Of a stretch of DNA of 42,007 nt, positions 15,329-23,972 are shown in pieces. Numbering within the stretch: the first letter of the stretch is position 1; every line of letters starts with the position of its first letter. Source of the stretch: Nodosilinea nodulosa PCC 7104 (GTDB lineage: Bacteria > Cyanobacteriota > Cyanobacteriia > Phormidesmidales > Phormidesmidaceae); assembly GCF_000309385.1 (NCBI RefSeq), contig NZ_JH976537.1:3359149-3401155 (forward strand), read 5' to 3'. The position numbers and the translations under genes were made by a program. The notes beneath the pieces were generated by a model. The model searched no databases, was not told where the DNA came from, and saw only the letters and a program-made list of their open reading frames with translations.

Positions 15329-15568
15329 ATGAAGCAACTCCTGCTGGTGCTGATTCGCGGCTATCGACGCCTAGTTTCGCCCCTTTTTCCGCCTACCTGC
15401 CGGTTTACCCCCACCTGCTCGCAGTACGCGCTGACGGCGATCGAGCGGTTTGGCCCGGTGAAGGGGAGCTGGCTGGCGGCGCGAAGAATTACGCGCTGTC
15501 ACCCCTTTCACCCCGGCGGCTACGACCCGGTGCCGGAAGGGGCCGATGCCGAGGCATCCGACATATAG
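15329..15568 (+). CDS. yidD: Membrane protein insertion efficiency factor YidD
   Basis: A 79-residue protein with all family marks: [33 protein letters not shown], and [12 protein letters not shown], including the conserved Cys residues. YidD is a small membrane-associated protein that helps YidC-dependent insertion. The N-terminal amphipathic/hydrophobic stretch ([14 protein letters not shown]) is the membrane contact. It stands between the GvpV-like gene and a P-loop kinase gene on the same strand, away from the usual rnpA-yidC neighbours. Confidence 0.95.
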   Translation: MKQLLLVLIRGYRRLVSPLFPPTCRFTPTCSQYALTAIERFGPVKGSWLAARRITRCHPFHPGGYDPVPEGADAEASDI

Positions 15569-15589
15569 TTAAGGTGAGGCATACAGACC

Positions 15590-16084
15590 ATGGGACGGCC
15601 AGGAAAGCTCTTCTTCTTTTGTGGCAAGATGGCCGCAGGAAAATCGACCCTAGCCAGGGAAATAGCGCGGCGAGAGGATGCCATTTTGGTTGAGCAGGAT
15701 GATCTTTTACTCAAATTGTTTCCGGGCGAAATTGTAGATATCCCTGGCTTTATCAAGTATTCATCGCGGTTAGAAGATGCCCTAACACCGCACCTATGCT
15801 CACTGCTCTCAAAAGGCATGGTCGTGGTGCTCGACTTTCCCGGCAATACGACGACACAGCGCGCCTGGTTTCGAGAACTGATTGACTGCACAAATGCCGA
15901 CCACGAGCTGCACTACATTGATGTGACCGATGAGCTGTGCAAGCGTCAGCTGCGGGAACGCAGCAGGGAGCTGGCTGAAGGCTCAGCTTTCACAAGTGAT
16001 GCCGAATTTGATGCCATCACCCAGTATTTTCAGCCGCCGTCAGCGAGCGAGAACTTTAACGTCATTCATCATCAGCGCGGCTAA
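15590..16084 (+). CDS. P-loop kinase-like AAA family ATPase
   Basis: A 164-residue protein with a Walker A motif CGKMAAGKST (residues 11-20), an acidic VEQDD segment after the first helix, and a hydrophobic strand VVVLDFPGNT as Walker B-like motif. The fold is that of small nucleotide or antibiotic kinases (zeta-toxin/chloramphenicol phosphotransferase-like). It also has a C-terminal RERSRE lid-like helix. The acceptor substrate is unknown. The start lies 21 bases after the yidD stop on the same strand, so the two may be co-transcribed. Confidence 0.85.
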   Translation: MGRPGKLFFFCGKMAAGKSTLAREIARREDAILVEQDDLLLKLFPGEIVDIPGFIKYSSRLEDALTPHLCSLLSKGMVVVLDFPGNTTTQRAWFRELIDCTNADHELHYIDVTDELCKRQLRERSRELAEGSAFTSDAEFDAITQYFQPPSASENFNVIHHQRG

Positions 16085-16118
16085 CGTCGAATCATGACTC
16101 AGTCAAAACAGATTTGCT

Positions 16119-16185
16119 AGAAACCCGGTTTCTGCTACGGGATGAGCAAGGATAGTTGCCTCACCACAAAAGAAACCGGGTTTCT
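16119..16185. repeat. Inverted pair of AGAAACCCGGTTTCT repeats
   Basis: AGAAACCCGGTTTCT at 16119-16133 and its exact reverse complement at 16171-16185, each itself nearly palindromic, flank a 37-base spacer. They follow the kinase gene and may fold into a stem that terminates transcription. A related GGGTTTCT motif occurs near 6403. Confidence 0.6.
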
Positions 16186-16190
16186 GGTCT

Positions 16191-16344
16191 GATACCAAAT
16201 CCGAATTCCATAATCCCGATTCCCAAAAGGTAGGACCGTAGGGTGCATTCGCGGCTACACCCCCGTCTGGCAGCGCCCTGATTGCTTTGATTAGCCGCAA
16301 TGCACCGCTGGGGAATAGGGGATAGCTAATCAGGATTTGGTCTG
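16191..16344. repeat. MITE-like long imperfect inverted repeat
   Basis: Outer arms ACCAAATCC (16194-16202) and GGATTTGGT (16333-16341) pair. Inside them, ATCCCGATTCCC pairs with GGGAATAGGGGAT with one mismatch and one bulge, and GGTGCATTCGCGG (16242-16254) pairs with CCGCAATGCACC (16295-16306). The whole unit of about 150 bases could fold into one long hairpin with no coding capacity, as small non-autonomous repeats of cyanobacteria do. It lies between the convergent kinase and purH genes. Confidence 0.6.
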
Positions 16345-16353
16345 AGCGCATTC

Positions 16354-17901
16354 TCAATGCAAGAAGTGGCGCACCCCGGTCATGGCCATGATCAGGCCCA
16401 GCTCGTTGGCGGCTTTAATTGAGTCGTCGTCGCGGCGGCTGCCCCCCGGCTGCACCACGGCGCGAATGCCCGCAGCGGCGGCGGTGCGCACAGAATCGTC
16501 GAAGGGGAAGAAGCCGTCGCTGGCGAGCACGGCGCCCTGGGCTTTTTCACCGGCTTGAGCGAGGGCGATGCTGACGGAACCGACCCGGTTCATCTGCCCG
16601 GCCCCAATGCCGAGGGTTTGCTGCTGGTGAGTCACCACGATCGCGTTCGATTTCACATGCTTGACCACGCGCCAGGCAAACAGCATTTCGGCCAGCTCCG
16701 TTTCGCTGGGTTTGAGTTCAGTCACGATCTGCCAGGTGGTGGGGTCGTCGCGGTGGGTGTCGGGGGCTTGCAGAAGGAATCCGCCTGCGATCGCATTCAC
16801 CACCTGCTTTGGCCCCGTCAGCAAATCCTCCAGCACCAGCACCCGCAGGTTCTGCTTTCTGGCCAGAATGGCTTTAGCGGCATCGTCGCACCCTGGGGCC
16901 ACGATGCACTCCAAAAACGTGCCCGTGAGCTGCTGGGCTGTATCGGCATCGATCGCCCGATTGAGCACCACAATGCCGCCAAAGGCTGACACATCGTCGG
17001 CATCGTAGGCGCGGCGGTAGGCGGTGGCCAGGGTGTCGCCCATGGCCACGCCGCAGGGGTTGGTGTGCTTGAGCACGGCAGCGGCGGGGCGATCGCTAGG
17101 GAATTCTGCAATAATCCGCCGCGCCGCCTCCAGATCCACCAGGTTGTTGTAGCTCAGCTCTTTGCCCTGGAGCTGCTCGGCCCCGGCCCAGCCCGTCGGC
17201 ACCGACCCGGTGCGGTACCAGGCCGCCGTTTGGTGGGGGTTTTCGCCGTAGCGCAGGGTGGCCTGCTGGCGGCCCGTCAGCGCCCACTGCTGGGGCAGGG
17301 CCTCGGCCTCGCCCGTGGACTCGGTCAGGTAGGTGGCGATCGCCTGGTCGTAGCTGGCCGTGTGCCAAAACGCGGCGCGGGCGCAGGCCTGGCGAAATTC
17401 TAGCGGTACTTGCCCCTGATTTTCGCGGAGAGATTCCAGATAAGGCTCGTACTGCTCGGCGCTGCACAGCACCGTCAGGTAGGCGTGGTTCTTGGCCGCT
17501 GCCCGCAGTAGCGTTGGTCCGCCAATGTCGATATTTTCGATCGCATCGGCCAGGGTCACGCCTGATTTTGCGATCGTCTGCTCGAAGGGGTAGAGGTTGA
17601 CCACCACCAGATCCAGCGGACGAATGCCGCTGGCGGCCAGATCCTGCTGGTCCTCCGGCAAGTCTTGCCGGGCCAAAATGCCGCCGTGGATTTTGGGGTG
17701 CAGCGTTTTGACCCGACCGCCGAGAATTTCGGGCGACCCGGTGTAGTCTGACACTTTGGTAACGGGGAGATTGGCCGCCGCGATCGCCTTTGCCGTACCG
17801 CCGCTGCTAATCAGGTCAAAGCCAAACTCTTCCACCAGGGCTTTGGCCAACGACTCCAGGCCGGTTTTATCGGATACGCTCAACAGTGCCAGGCGCGCCA
17901 T
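16354..17901 (-). CDS. purH: Bifunctional AICAR formyltransferase/IMP cyclohydrolase PurH
   Basis: A 515-residue enzyme catalysing the last two steps of IMP synthesis. The N-terminal IMP cyclohydrolase domain (MGS fold, about 1-195) has LLSVSDKTG, SSGGTAKAI and GGRVKTLHPKIHGG (61-74). The C-terminal transformylase domain has LRYGENPHQ (216-224) and the catalytic KHTNPCG (278-284), and ends in the conserved GVRHFLH. It is full length and cytosolic. The ATG gives the expected MARLALLSVSDKTG start. Monocistronic, convergent with the P-loop kinase gene. Confidence 0.98.
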   Translation of the reverse strand: MARLALLSVSDKTGLESLAKALVEEFGFDLISSGGTAKAIAAANLPVTKVSDYTGSPEILGGRVKTLHPKIHGGILARQDLPEDQQDLAASGIRPLDLVVVNLYPFEQTIAKSGVTLADAIENIDIGGPTLLRAAAKNHAYLTVLCSAEQYEPYLESLRENQGQVPLEFRQACARAAFWHTASYDQAIATYLTESTGEAEALPQQWALTGRQQATLRYGENPHQTAAWYRTGSVPTGWAGAEQLQGKELSYNNLVDLEAARRIIAEFPSDRPAAAVLKHTNPCGVAMGDTLATAYRRAYDADDVSAFGGIVVLNRAIDADTAQQLTGTFLECIVAPGCDDAAKAILARKQNLRVLVLEDLLTGPKQVVNAIAGGFLLQAPDTHRDDPTTWQIVTELKPSETELAEMLFAWRVVKHVKSNAIVVTHQQQTLGIGAGQMNRVGSVSIALAQAGEKAQGAVLASDGFFPFDDSVRTAAAAGIRAVVQPGGSRRDDDSIKAANELGLIMAMTGVRHFLH

Positions 17902-18026
17902 AGCTCTCTAATCCTTGATTTTGCAGACCCCCACTATACCGAAAAAGCCCATCTCCCCCTTATCTGTAATGTGGGTCAATCCTCAGCCTATGGGCTAAAT
18001 CTGGCTTCATCCTGCGCGCCCCCGCG

Positions 18027-18149
18027 ACCATCCCCTCACCTCCTCACCCTCCTCACCTCCTCACCTCCTCACCCCCCTCACCTCCTCACCTCCTCACCTC
18101 CCTCATCTCCTCACCCCCCTCATCCCCCTTACCTCCCCCATCCCCCTCT
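18027..18149 (+). repeat. G-free pyrimidine-rich tract of CCTCACCT-type repeats
   Basis: There is no G on this strand for 123 bases, which consist of variable copies of CCTCACCT and CCCCCTCAT. It lies between purH and the GNAT gene. A reading frame runs through it into the acetyltransferase but would encode low-complexity Pro/His/Ser and is not credible protein. It may be a slippage-prone spacer or a triplex-forming tract. Confidence 0.7.
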
Positions 18150-18252
18150 GCCCTGTGACACCATAACGATGCCCCCTCACCGTAGAATGATTTTCGACCA
18201 CAGGCCTCAAATGCTCAACTCAAACCTCGGCGGGCCACTACTATGGGCAGCG

Positions 18253-18828
18253 ATGGTGACTAAACAACCAGTGCTAAAGACCCAAAGGCTTGTGCTGCGC
18301 CTGGGCAAGACCGAGGATATTCCGGCGATTTTGCAGTATTACCGGGCTAACCGAGCGTATTTAGAACCCTTTGAGCCTCAGCGCCCGGACAATTTCTATA
18401 CCCGTGACTTCTGGAAAACGGTGCTGGTTGCCAGGGAAAGCGATTTGCATACAGGCTATGCGGTTAAGCTGCTGATATTTTTGCAGGCTGACCCCAACCA
18501 GGTAATTGGCACCATTAACCTCAATACCATTGTGCGTGGAGCACTGCACGGAGCCGTTCTCGGCTATGGCCTGTCGGCCCAGCACCAGGGCCAGGGCTAT
18601 ATGACAGAAGCCGCCCAGCAGCTCATCACCTACGCCTTTGACGAGCTGAATCTGCACCGCATTATGGCCAACTACATGCTCCACAACTACCGCAGCGCCA
18701 ATGTGCTCAAGCGCCTGGGCTTTCAAATTGAGGGCGTTGCCAGAGATTTTCTATTTATCAACGGCCAGTGGCAAGACCACGTGATGACCAGTCTGGTGAA
18801 TCCGCACTGGCAAATGCCGGAACCGTAG
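18253..18828 (+). CDS. GNAT acetyltransferase, RimJ/RimL type
   Basis: A 191-residue protein of the ribosomal-protein N-acetyltransferase branch of GNAT. It opens LKTQRLVLRLGKTEDIPAIL and has the FxxxxF..YRAN element. The acetyl-CoA pyrophosphate loop is QHQGQGYMTEA, and the typical ending NYRSANVLKRLGFQIEG...F..NGQWQDHV follows. It acetylates a protein N-terminus or a small amine; the substrate is unknown. The frame is open far upstream through the pyrimidine tract. The ATG at 18253 gives the normal family length, though 18211 (MLNSN) cannot be excluded. Cytosolic. Confidence 0.88.
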   Translation: MVTKQPVLKTQRLVLRLGKTEDIPAILQYYRANRAYLEPFEPQRPDNFYTRDFWKTVLVARESDLHTGYAVKLLIFLQADPNQVIGTINLNTIVRGALHGAVLGYGLSAQHQGQGYMTEAAQQLITYAFDELNLHRIMANYMLHNYRSANVLKRLGFQIEGVARDFLFINGQWQDHVMTSLVNPHWQMPEP

Positions 18829-18881
18829 CGGTCAAGTTGTGCCTCCGAAGCACCGCTTTGACAGGCGAACCCCAGACCTGT

Positions 18882-20099
18882 TTAGGGTTTGTGAGGCGAG
18901 TTTAGATTACTCTGGTGAAATATGTCAAACTGCTCCTCTAGACCCACCGATTTTAAGTACCAAAAAGCAATGGCAAGGGGCAGAATATATTTATCCCACG
19001 GGAATGCCTTCATCATAATTAAGCTATTGAATAGCACAACTAAAGTCATTAGATTAAGCCTGGAAAAACGAAGGCAGGCCAATAGAGCTAAACTATAAAA
19101 AAATATAATTTTTAAGCTGCTGGACGATATTAAGTTAGCGATCTTAGACGTTGTGCCTAAGCCTGTCAAAAGAGGCGGAAAGATTATGCAGTACAGCAGC
19201 AGCCCTGCCGCGATTAAAAGAATTTTAAGTTTTTTCTGCTTCAGTAACTCTCTGAAATTTCGGAATCGCTGCTTGGGTTCAAACAAAAGAAATTCTGAAA
19301 TCGCCACATAAAGGCCTATGAAAGACAGGAAGTTGACCGCTCCTCCCGGCGTTAAAGCCCAGTTCGTTTGCTGAACCTCAGGCGTACTGCGAACTTTCAA
19401 TGCGGCCTCTGGGGCCAAGCCCTGAAATAGATAAAACCAGCCGAAAAGAGATAGCCCCGCAATTAGAGGGGCCAGCCATTTCCACTGCTTGACAAGAACG
19501 ATGCGGCGATCGCGAACAATCTCAACGGCTGCGATTATGAATTCGTAGGTTAAAATCGCAGCCGGGAAAGCAACCATGTACTGCCGAGATGCGATCGCAA
19601 GAATAAAGCTAAGACTGCTCAAAAGATAACGATTTTTGACGTAGAAAATAAAGCCAGTCAGAACCCAGAAGCAAGCAATAATATCGGTATATAGCAGTCT
19701 GCTATACCAAAGAAAATAAGGGCATAGCAGAAGCCCCAGCAGGCAAAGTAAAGACCTTTTACCGTTCTCTCGCCTGGGCCAACCGATAGCGACGGCTATG
19801 CTCATAGACAGCATTATGTTGAGCAACCGGCCCGCTGCAATTCCACCATGGAAAAAATATTCCAAGCCACCAAATATAATAAATGGCAGCGGTGTATTAA
19901 GCTCTTTATAGTCTCGTATAGACTCAAGGCTGGGGGGCATTTGCTTGCTAAACGTCAGGCTAGTATCCCAAAACCGCTGCTCATCCCATAGCGGCGGCGC
20001 TTGGGAGATATCTAGCCAAAATACTAATATGCTGTAAATAGCCGTAACACACACTAAAAAGATAAAGCGTTGTTGCAGGAGGGAGGGTCGATTTATCAT
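18882..20099 (-). CDS. Multi-pass GT-C type glycosyltransferase (ALG10-like motifs)
   Basis: A 405-residue membrane protein with about ten hydrophobic helices. The first periplasmic loop holds an acidic pair in PPLWDEQRFWDTS (Asp39-Glu40), the position of the catalytic acidic residue in GT-C enzymes that use polyprenyl-phosphate sugars. The set DE near the N-terminus, LNTPLPF, YTDI (137-140) and ASRQY (170-174) recalls the DIE2/ALG10 glucosyltransferase pattern, but similarity is weak. The likely role is adding a sugar at the outer face of the cytoplasmic membrane to the lipid-linked glycan of this locus. Last gene of the minus-strand polysaccharide cluster; visibly AT-rich. Confidence 0.7.
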   Translation of the reverse strand: MINRPSLLQQRFIFLVCVTAIYSILVFWLDISQAPPLWDEQRFWDTSLTFSKQMPPSLESIRDYKELNTPLPFIIFGGLEYFFHGGIAAGRLLNIMLSMSIAVAIGWPRRENGKRSLLCLLGLLLCPYFLWYSRLLYTDIIACFWVLTGFIFYVKNRYLLSSLSFILAIASRQYMVAFPAAILTYEFIIAAVEIVRDRRIVLVKQWKWLAPLIAGLSLFGWFYLFQGLAPEAALKVRSTPEVQQTNWALTPGGAVNFLSFIGLYVAISEFLLFEPKQRFRNFRELLKQKKLKILLIAAGLLLYCIIFPPLLTGLGTTSKIANLISSSSLKIIFFYSLALLACLRFSRLNLMTLVVLFNSLIMMKAFPWDKYILPLAIAFWYLKSVGLEEQFDIFHQSNLNSPHKP

Positions 20100-20319
20100 A
20101 AAAGTCAGTGTTAGGTCAATGGTTATTGGAGTCTAAACAGAAGGACCAAGTTAAACCCGATTTAAGTTGCCGGGTTTTCTCCTTTCGGGAGATACTTCGT
20201 GAATGACTCCGCTCAACCCTCTGCCTAGCAAAAGATCGAACATTGAACGAAGTTGAAATGTGCATCCCGTCGAATTTTGCTGCTATAGGCGTGGTTTCTA
20301 GCTGCTCAACTAGGTTTTT
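20100..20319 (-). other. Intergenic leader with two small hairpins
   Basis: Read on the minus strand, TCTCC-CGAAA-GGAGA is followed at once by AACCCG...CGGGTT (within 20150-20195). The pair could attenuate or separate the fusion gene upstream from the GT-C gene downstream. No U-run, so not a standard terminator. Nothing else is seen in this 220-base gap. Confidence 0.3.
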
Positions 20320-23300
20320 TTAAGTCAATTGGTGGGTAGGATGACTACGCGGACGATGTTCGGCTTGATTTGGGTTTAATGCCCTAACAAATTCTTGAAG
20401 GCTGGTGGAGCCTTTAACTTCAATCCGAGGCAGTAAAAGTAGTGTATCTTGAAACGAGCTATGTCCCGGGCGGCACGATAGACCCATGGTGTAGCCGCAG
20501 GCTCCGACTAGGTGTTGTACGACTGGGTCCACTTCTCCATAGGGATAGGCAATGGTTTGAATGGGGTGGCCCAGTTCTTCGGTAAGGATGGCGCGCGATC
20601 GCCCGCTTTCTTGAACAATATCCTCTATAGAAAGTGCAGTCAGATGGCGGTGGGTCGCGGTATGAGAGCCAAATTCAATGCCTTGCGCCTGCAACTGGCG
20701 AATTTGCGGCCAATCCATTAACTGAACGTCTTCGCCATAGACAGCGTCCCATTGGTTCGATTGCCCCACTCGATCGGCGACCAAGAAAACCGTGGCGGAG
20801 AACCCATATTTTTTCAGGGCAGGATAGGCATGCTCAAAGAAGTCCAGATAGCCATCATCAAATGTGAGGACGATGGCACGTCCAGGGAGAGGCTGTTTGG
20901 TCGCGATCGCCTTCTGCCAAGCCGCTAAGCTAACGCTGTAATAACCGGCATCGCGGAGATAGCATAACTGCTCAGCAAACATCTCTGGGGAAAGCCGCCA
21001 TTGGTTGAGATCTGCCGCACCAGTGGGAGCAATGCGGTGGTACATCAAAATGGGAAGGCGATTGGTCGTTATGGGCTGGGTATTGTTTTTACAAGGCTTT
21101 CCACCATGCCATAGAACCATGGAAGCGACTGCTTCAGGGGGTGGAGTGGGCTGAGGTATTTCTACAATGCTCGGGGAGTGCTTTTTCCAAGGCATCCAGT
21201 TACGCCCTGATTTTTGGTAGAGCTGAATCCGATAGAGGGGAGTTCTAATTTCCTTCACAAGGCGCAGATTCTTCACCTTCATAAAGGTGTCACTGATGCC
21301 TTTTGCGCCAAAGGGGTGATCCCAGTTATAGCCAGTGCGATCGGGCTCATCAACGACTAAATGGGCATGGGCCGTGAGAAAATAGCCGCCCGGTTCTAGA
21401 GCGTTCACGGCCTTTTGGGCAAAATTTTCTAATGCGCCCCACCCATCCATGTAGTAGAGCACTTCGCTACAGACAATGAGTTGGAGAGACTCGGGCAGGG
21501 GGTCGATTGCCATATCCAGCTGTTTAAATTGGATATGGGAGAACTGAGCACAGCGCTGAGCGGTTCGATCTACGGCAATTTGAGAAATATCTGTGGCGAT
21601 TAAAGACTGAACTCGGGGTGCAAGTTGCGCGGTAAAGTGCCCCTCTGCACAAGCTAGTTCTAGGGCGCGTGTAATCTTTTCGGTGGGGAGTAAGGAAAGA
21701 GTTTGTTCATATTTTGTTTGTTCGTAGCCGATGGTGTATTTCCAGGGATCGGGGCAAGTCGCGAAAAGGGTCTCAAAGTAGTCGCGGTTATTAAAACCGA
21801 CTTGTACGGATGCAGGGTTGGCAGACTCTTCTGAGGAAATTACCCCTTTGGCTCGATTGGGTTGCGTTGACCGAGCTAAAGGCAGGATATCGGGCGCATA
21901 CATCACGCGCTGGATCGGTTGGTGCGGATCGGGGGTTTGGGCGATCGCCTCTCCCGTTGCCTTTGCCATATCCATCAACGCTTCGGCAGTTTGGGTCGGT
22001 AGCGATGCCCATCGAGAACTGCTGCTGCCAAGCATCTGGTGACGTTGCCCGAAGAGCAGCGTGTGAGAGAGCTCCACAAATTCTTTGGAAAGGCTAGCAG
22101 AACAAGATGCTGGATGCGTTGGTCGGTGTTGTAGCTGCGCTTGAGCGGCGATCGCCAAACCCTGCCGAAGTGTTAGGTTTGGCGTGATGGGCTGTCCTAC
22201 AAACGCCTCCCGTACTGACACGCGGCACAACTCAACGCCGCCTTCTAAGGTGAGGGCAACCCGCAGTGCCTGAGCCGATACCTTGCCATTATGCACCGGC
22301 ACCGTAAATAGGCCAAAGGGGATACCCCCAACAGTCAAGGTAACCTTGAGGTCGGATACATCAGAGTTCGCCACAATGACATCAGATAGAGGACAGCTGA
22401 CCTCCACGGTGATTGCATGAGAATCGGGCTGAAGCGTTTGGGGCGAGGGATCTACATGGGTTGCATCATAGAAATTTTCCCCAGACCAGTCAGGTCGATC
22501 CCAGAAGTCTTGTAAAAAAGTTGTCCAGCCAATTTGATTGTGCTGAGTATTCCAATCATCGGTATCTACACCATTGGAAATAGCCTGTTTTTGGTAAACC
22601 GTTTCTTTATAAAAGCACCCCAGAATTTGCCAGTAAAACTGGGCAACAATGCTGTCTTTTAAAACGATTTTAGAAATCTGTCCGTCACAAACAGGTAGTT
22701 CTAACACCCCTAAGCGCAGGCCTGCAACCGTCACGATGCCGTATAGCCGCTCAACCCCAGCAGGAGGAATTATATCGACAATCGGTTGTGTGGCCTCTAA
22801 CACCGTGCCGTATGTATGACCTAACTGGAGGGGCCATGGTACGTCGGCGGCATGTTCCAAAATCATTCGTTCTAAGATGATATTGACGCGCTTCACTAAG
22901 CCTTGAGCTGCGGAGGCGTGTTCCAGAGCTACCAAAAAGTGCTGAAGCGATAAATTGATGTCTTGCCAAAGTTGCCACCACTTTGTGGGCGGGCAACAGG
23001 TTGGCAGAGGAACTGACTCAAATAAACTCGCTGCAATGCAATAGGGATCTAAATTCGGTGCGGTGCCGTTGAGTAATGTGAGTAAAGGGCTTGTATTCTT
23101 ACTGAGTCCAATAACTAATCCTGCTGGCCATGTGGCCCAATGGAACTGTAGACTGTTGAGTGTGTCCCCAGGGAGACCATCTTCGTAATCTGGATGGGGG
23201 TTGGAAACTCGTGGGTCAGGGGTATGACCTTGTTTTAAAACCCGTAGTCCATCAACAAAAAACTGAGTCCCATCGCTAGAAAGCGATTGGGCGCGCATTC

Positions 23301-23910
23301 GGTAGTAGGCTAAAGTATCTGGAATGCCGCCAAAACGAGTACCTTGGCGAGCTATGCGTTGCCATAGATCCCAGTCTTCGCAAGTTTTTAGAGAGGTATC
23401 AAACCCTCCTACACGATTAAAAACATCTTTTTTGACGACACAGGCATGCACCGCAAAAGGGCAATAATGCGCCAGAGTGCTAAATAAATCGGTGGATTGA
23501 GGTACTGGCTTTCCATAAACCAAAAAGCCATCGGGGGCAACTCTGGCCCAGCCGCAATGAACCGCGTCGAGAGAGGCGTCCTCATGAATTTTGGTGGCGA
23601 TTTGGCTTAAATAGGTCGTCGCAATCCAATCGTCTGCGTCTAGAAAGAGCAACCATTCTGCTCTTGCGAACTGCACCCCTGTATTGCGTGCCGCACTGAC
23701 CCCCTGGTTGGCCTGAGTTACAACGCGGATTCTGCTGTCTTGGTTGGCAAACTGGTTGGCGATCGCCCCAGTTTCATCTACAGAGCCATCGTCTACAATG
23801 ATTGCTTCCCAATGAGATGTCGTTTGACTCAACAGAGAGGCAGTGGTTTCAGCCAGTGTCGCCGCCGCATTGTGTGCTGGAATAATGATCGAAACACTGA
23901 AGGGGATCAT
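20320..23910 (-). CDS. Trifunctional GT2 glycosyltransferase / NodS-like methyltransferase / polysaccharide deacetylase
   Basis: A 1196-residue fusion. Residues 1-220: GT-A glycosyltransferase family 2 with IIVDDGS (37-43) and FLDADDW (89-95). Residues 385-430 and 520-590: two copies of a small beta-type domain (LTVGGIPFGLFTVPV and similar) of unknown role. Residues 702-900: class I SAM methyltransferase of the NodS type, with DYFETLFATCPDPWKYTIGYE, motif I ALELACAEGH and SEVLYYM. Residues 950-1180: NodB-homology deacetylase with LPILMYHRI, the metal-binding TFDDGY (1016-1021), HTATH (1083-1087) and AYPYG. No membrane segment is evident, so it appears cytoplasmic. It would transfer a sugar and N-deacetylate and methylate the glycan. 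The three-domain order is known in cyanobacteria; the substrate is not. Confidence 0.92.
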   Translation of the reverse strand: MIPFSVSIIIPAHNAAATLAETTASLLSQTTSHWEAIIVDDGSVDETGAIANQFANQDSRIRVVTQANQGVSAARNTGVQFARAEWLLFLDADDWIATTYLSQIATKIHEDASLDAVHCGWARVAPDGFLVYGKPVPQSTDLFSTLAHYCPFAVHACVVKKDVFNRVGGFDTSLKTCEDWDLWQRIARQGTRFGGIPDTLAYYRMRAQSLSSDGTQFFVDGLRVLKQGHTPDPRVSNPHPDYEDGLPGDTLNSLQFHWATWPAGLVIGLSKNTSPLLTLLNGTAPNLDPYCIAASLFESVPLPTCCPPTKWWQLWQDINLSLQHFLVALEHASAAQGLVKRVNIILERMILEHAADVPWPLQLGHTYGTVLEATQPIVDIIPPAGVERLYGIVTVAGLRLGVLELPVCDGQISKIVLKDSIVAQFYWQILGCFYKETVYQKQAISNGVDTDDWNTQHNQIGWTTFLQDFWDRPDWSGENFYDATHVDPSPQTLQPDSHAITVEVSCPLSDVIVANSDVSDLKVTLTVGGIPFGLFTVPVHNGKVSAQALRVALTLEGGVELCRVSVREAFVGQPITPNLTLRQGLAIAAQAQLQHRPTHPASCSASLSKEFVELSHTLLFGQRHQMLGSSSSRWASLPTQTAEALMDMAKATGEAIAQTPDPHQPIQRVMYAPDILPLARSTQPNRAKGVISSEESANPASVQVGFNNRDYFETLFATCPDPWKYTIGYEQTKYEQTLSLLPTEKITRALELACAEGHFTAQLAPRVQSLIATDISQIAVDRTAQRCAQFSHIQFKQLDMAIDPLPESLQLIVCSEVLYYMDGWGALENFAQKAVNALEPGGYFLTAHAHLVVDEPDRTGYNWDHPFGAKGISDTFMKVKNLRLVKEIRTPLYRIQLYQKSGRNWMPWKKHSPSIVEIPQPTPPPEAVASMVLWHGGKPCKNNTQPITTNRLPILMYHRIAPTGAADLNQWRLSPEMFAEQLCYLRDAGYYSVSLAAWQKAIATKQPLPGRAIVLTFDDGYLDFFEHAYPALKKYGFSATVFLVADRVGQSNQWDAVYGEDVQLMDWPQIRQLQAQGIEFGSHTATHRHLTALSIEDIVQESGRSRAILTEELGHPIQTIAYPYGEVDPVVQHLVGACGYTMGLSCRPGHSSFQDTLLLLPRIEVKGSTSLQEFVRALNPNQAEHRPRSHPTHQLT

Positions 23911-23972
23911 GGAGTTTTAAGCTAAAAATAATGTAGCCAGTCAGTTAATTGGCAATATTTCATAGATGGCAA

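Noticed and set aside
20320..23910. NodC-type chitin synthase identity for the GT2 part of the fusion
   Set aside because: The domain lacks the QxxRW motif and membrane helices of processive synthases and has the short EpsJ-like form.
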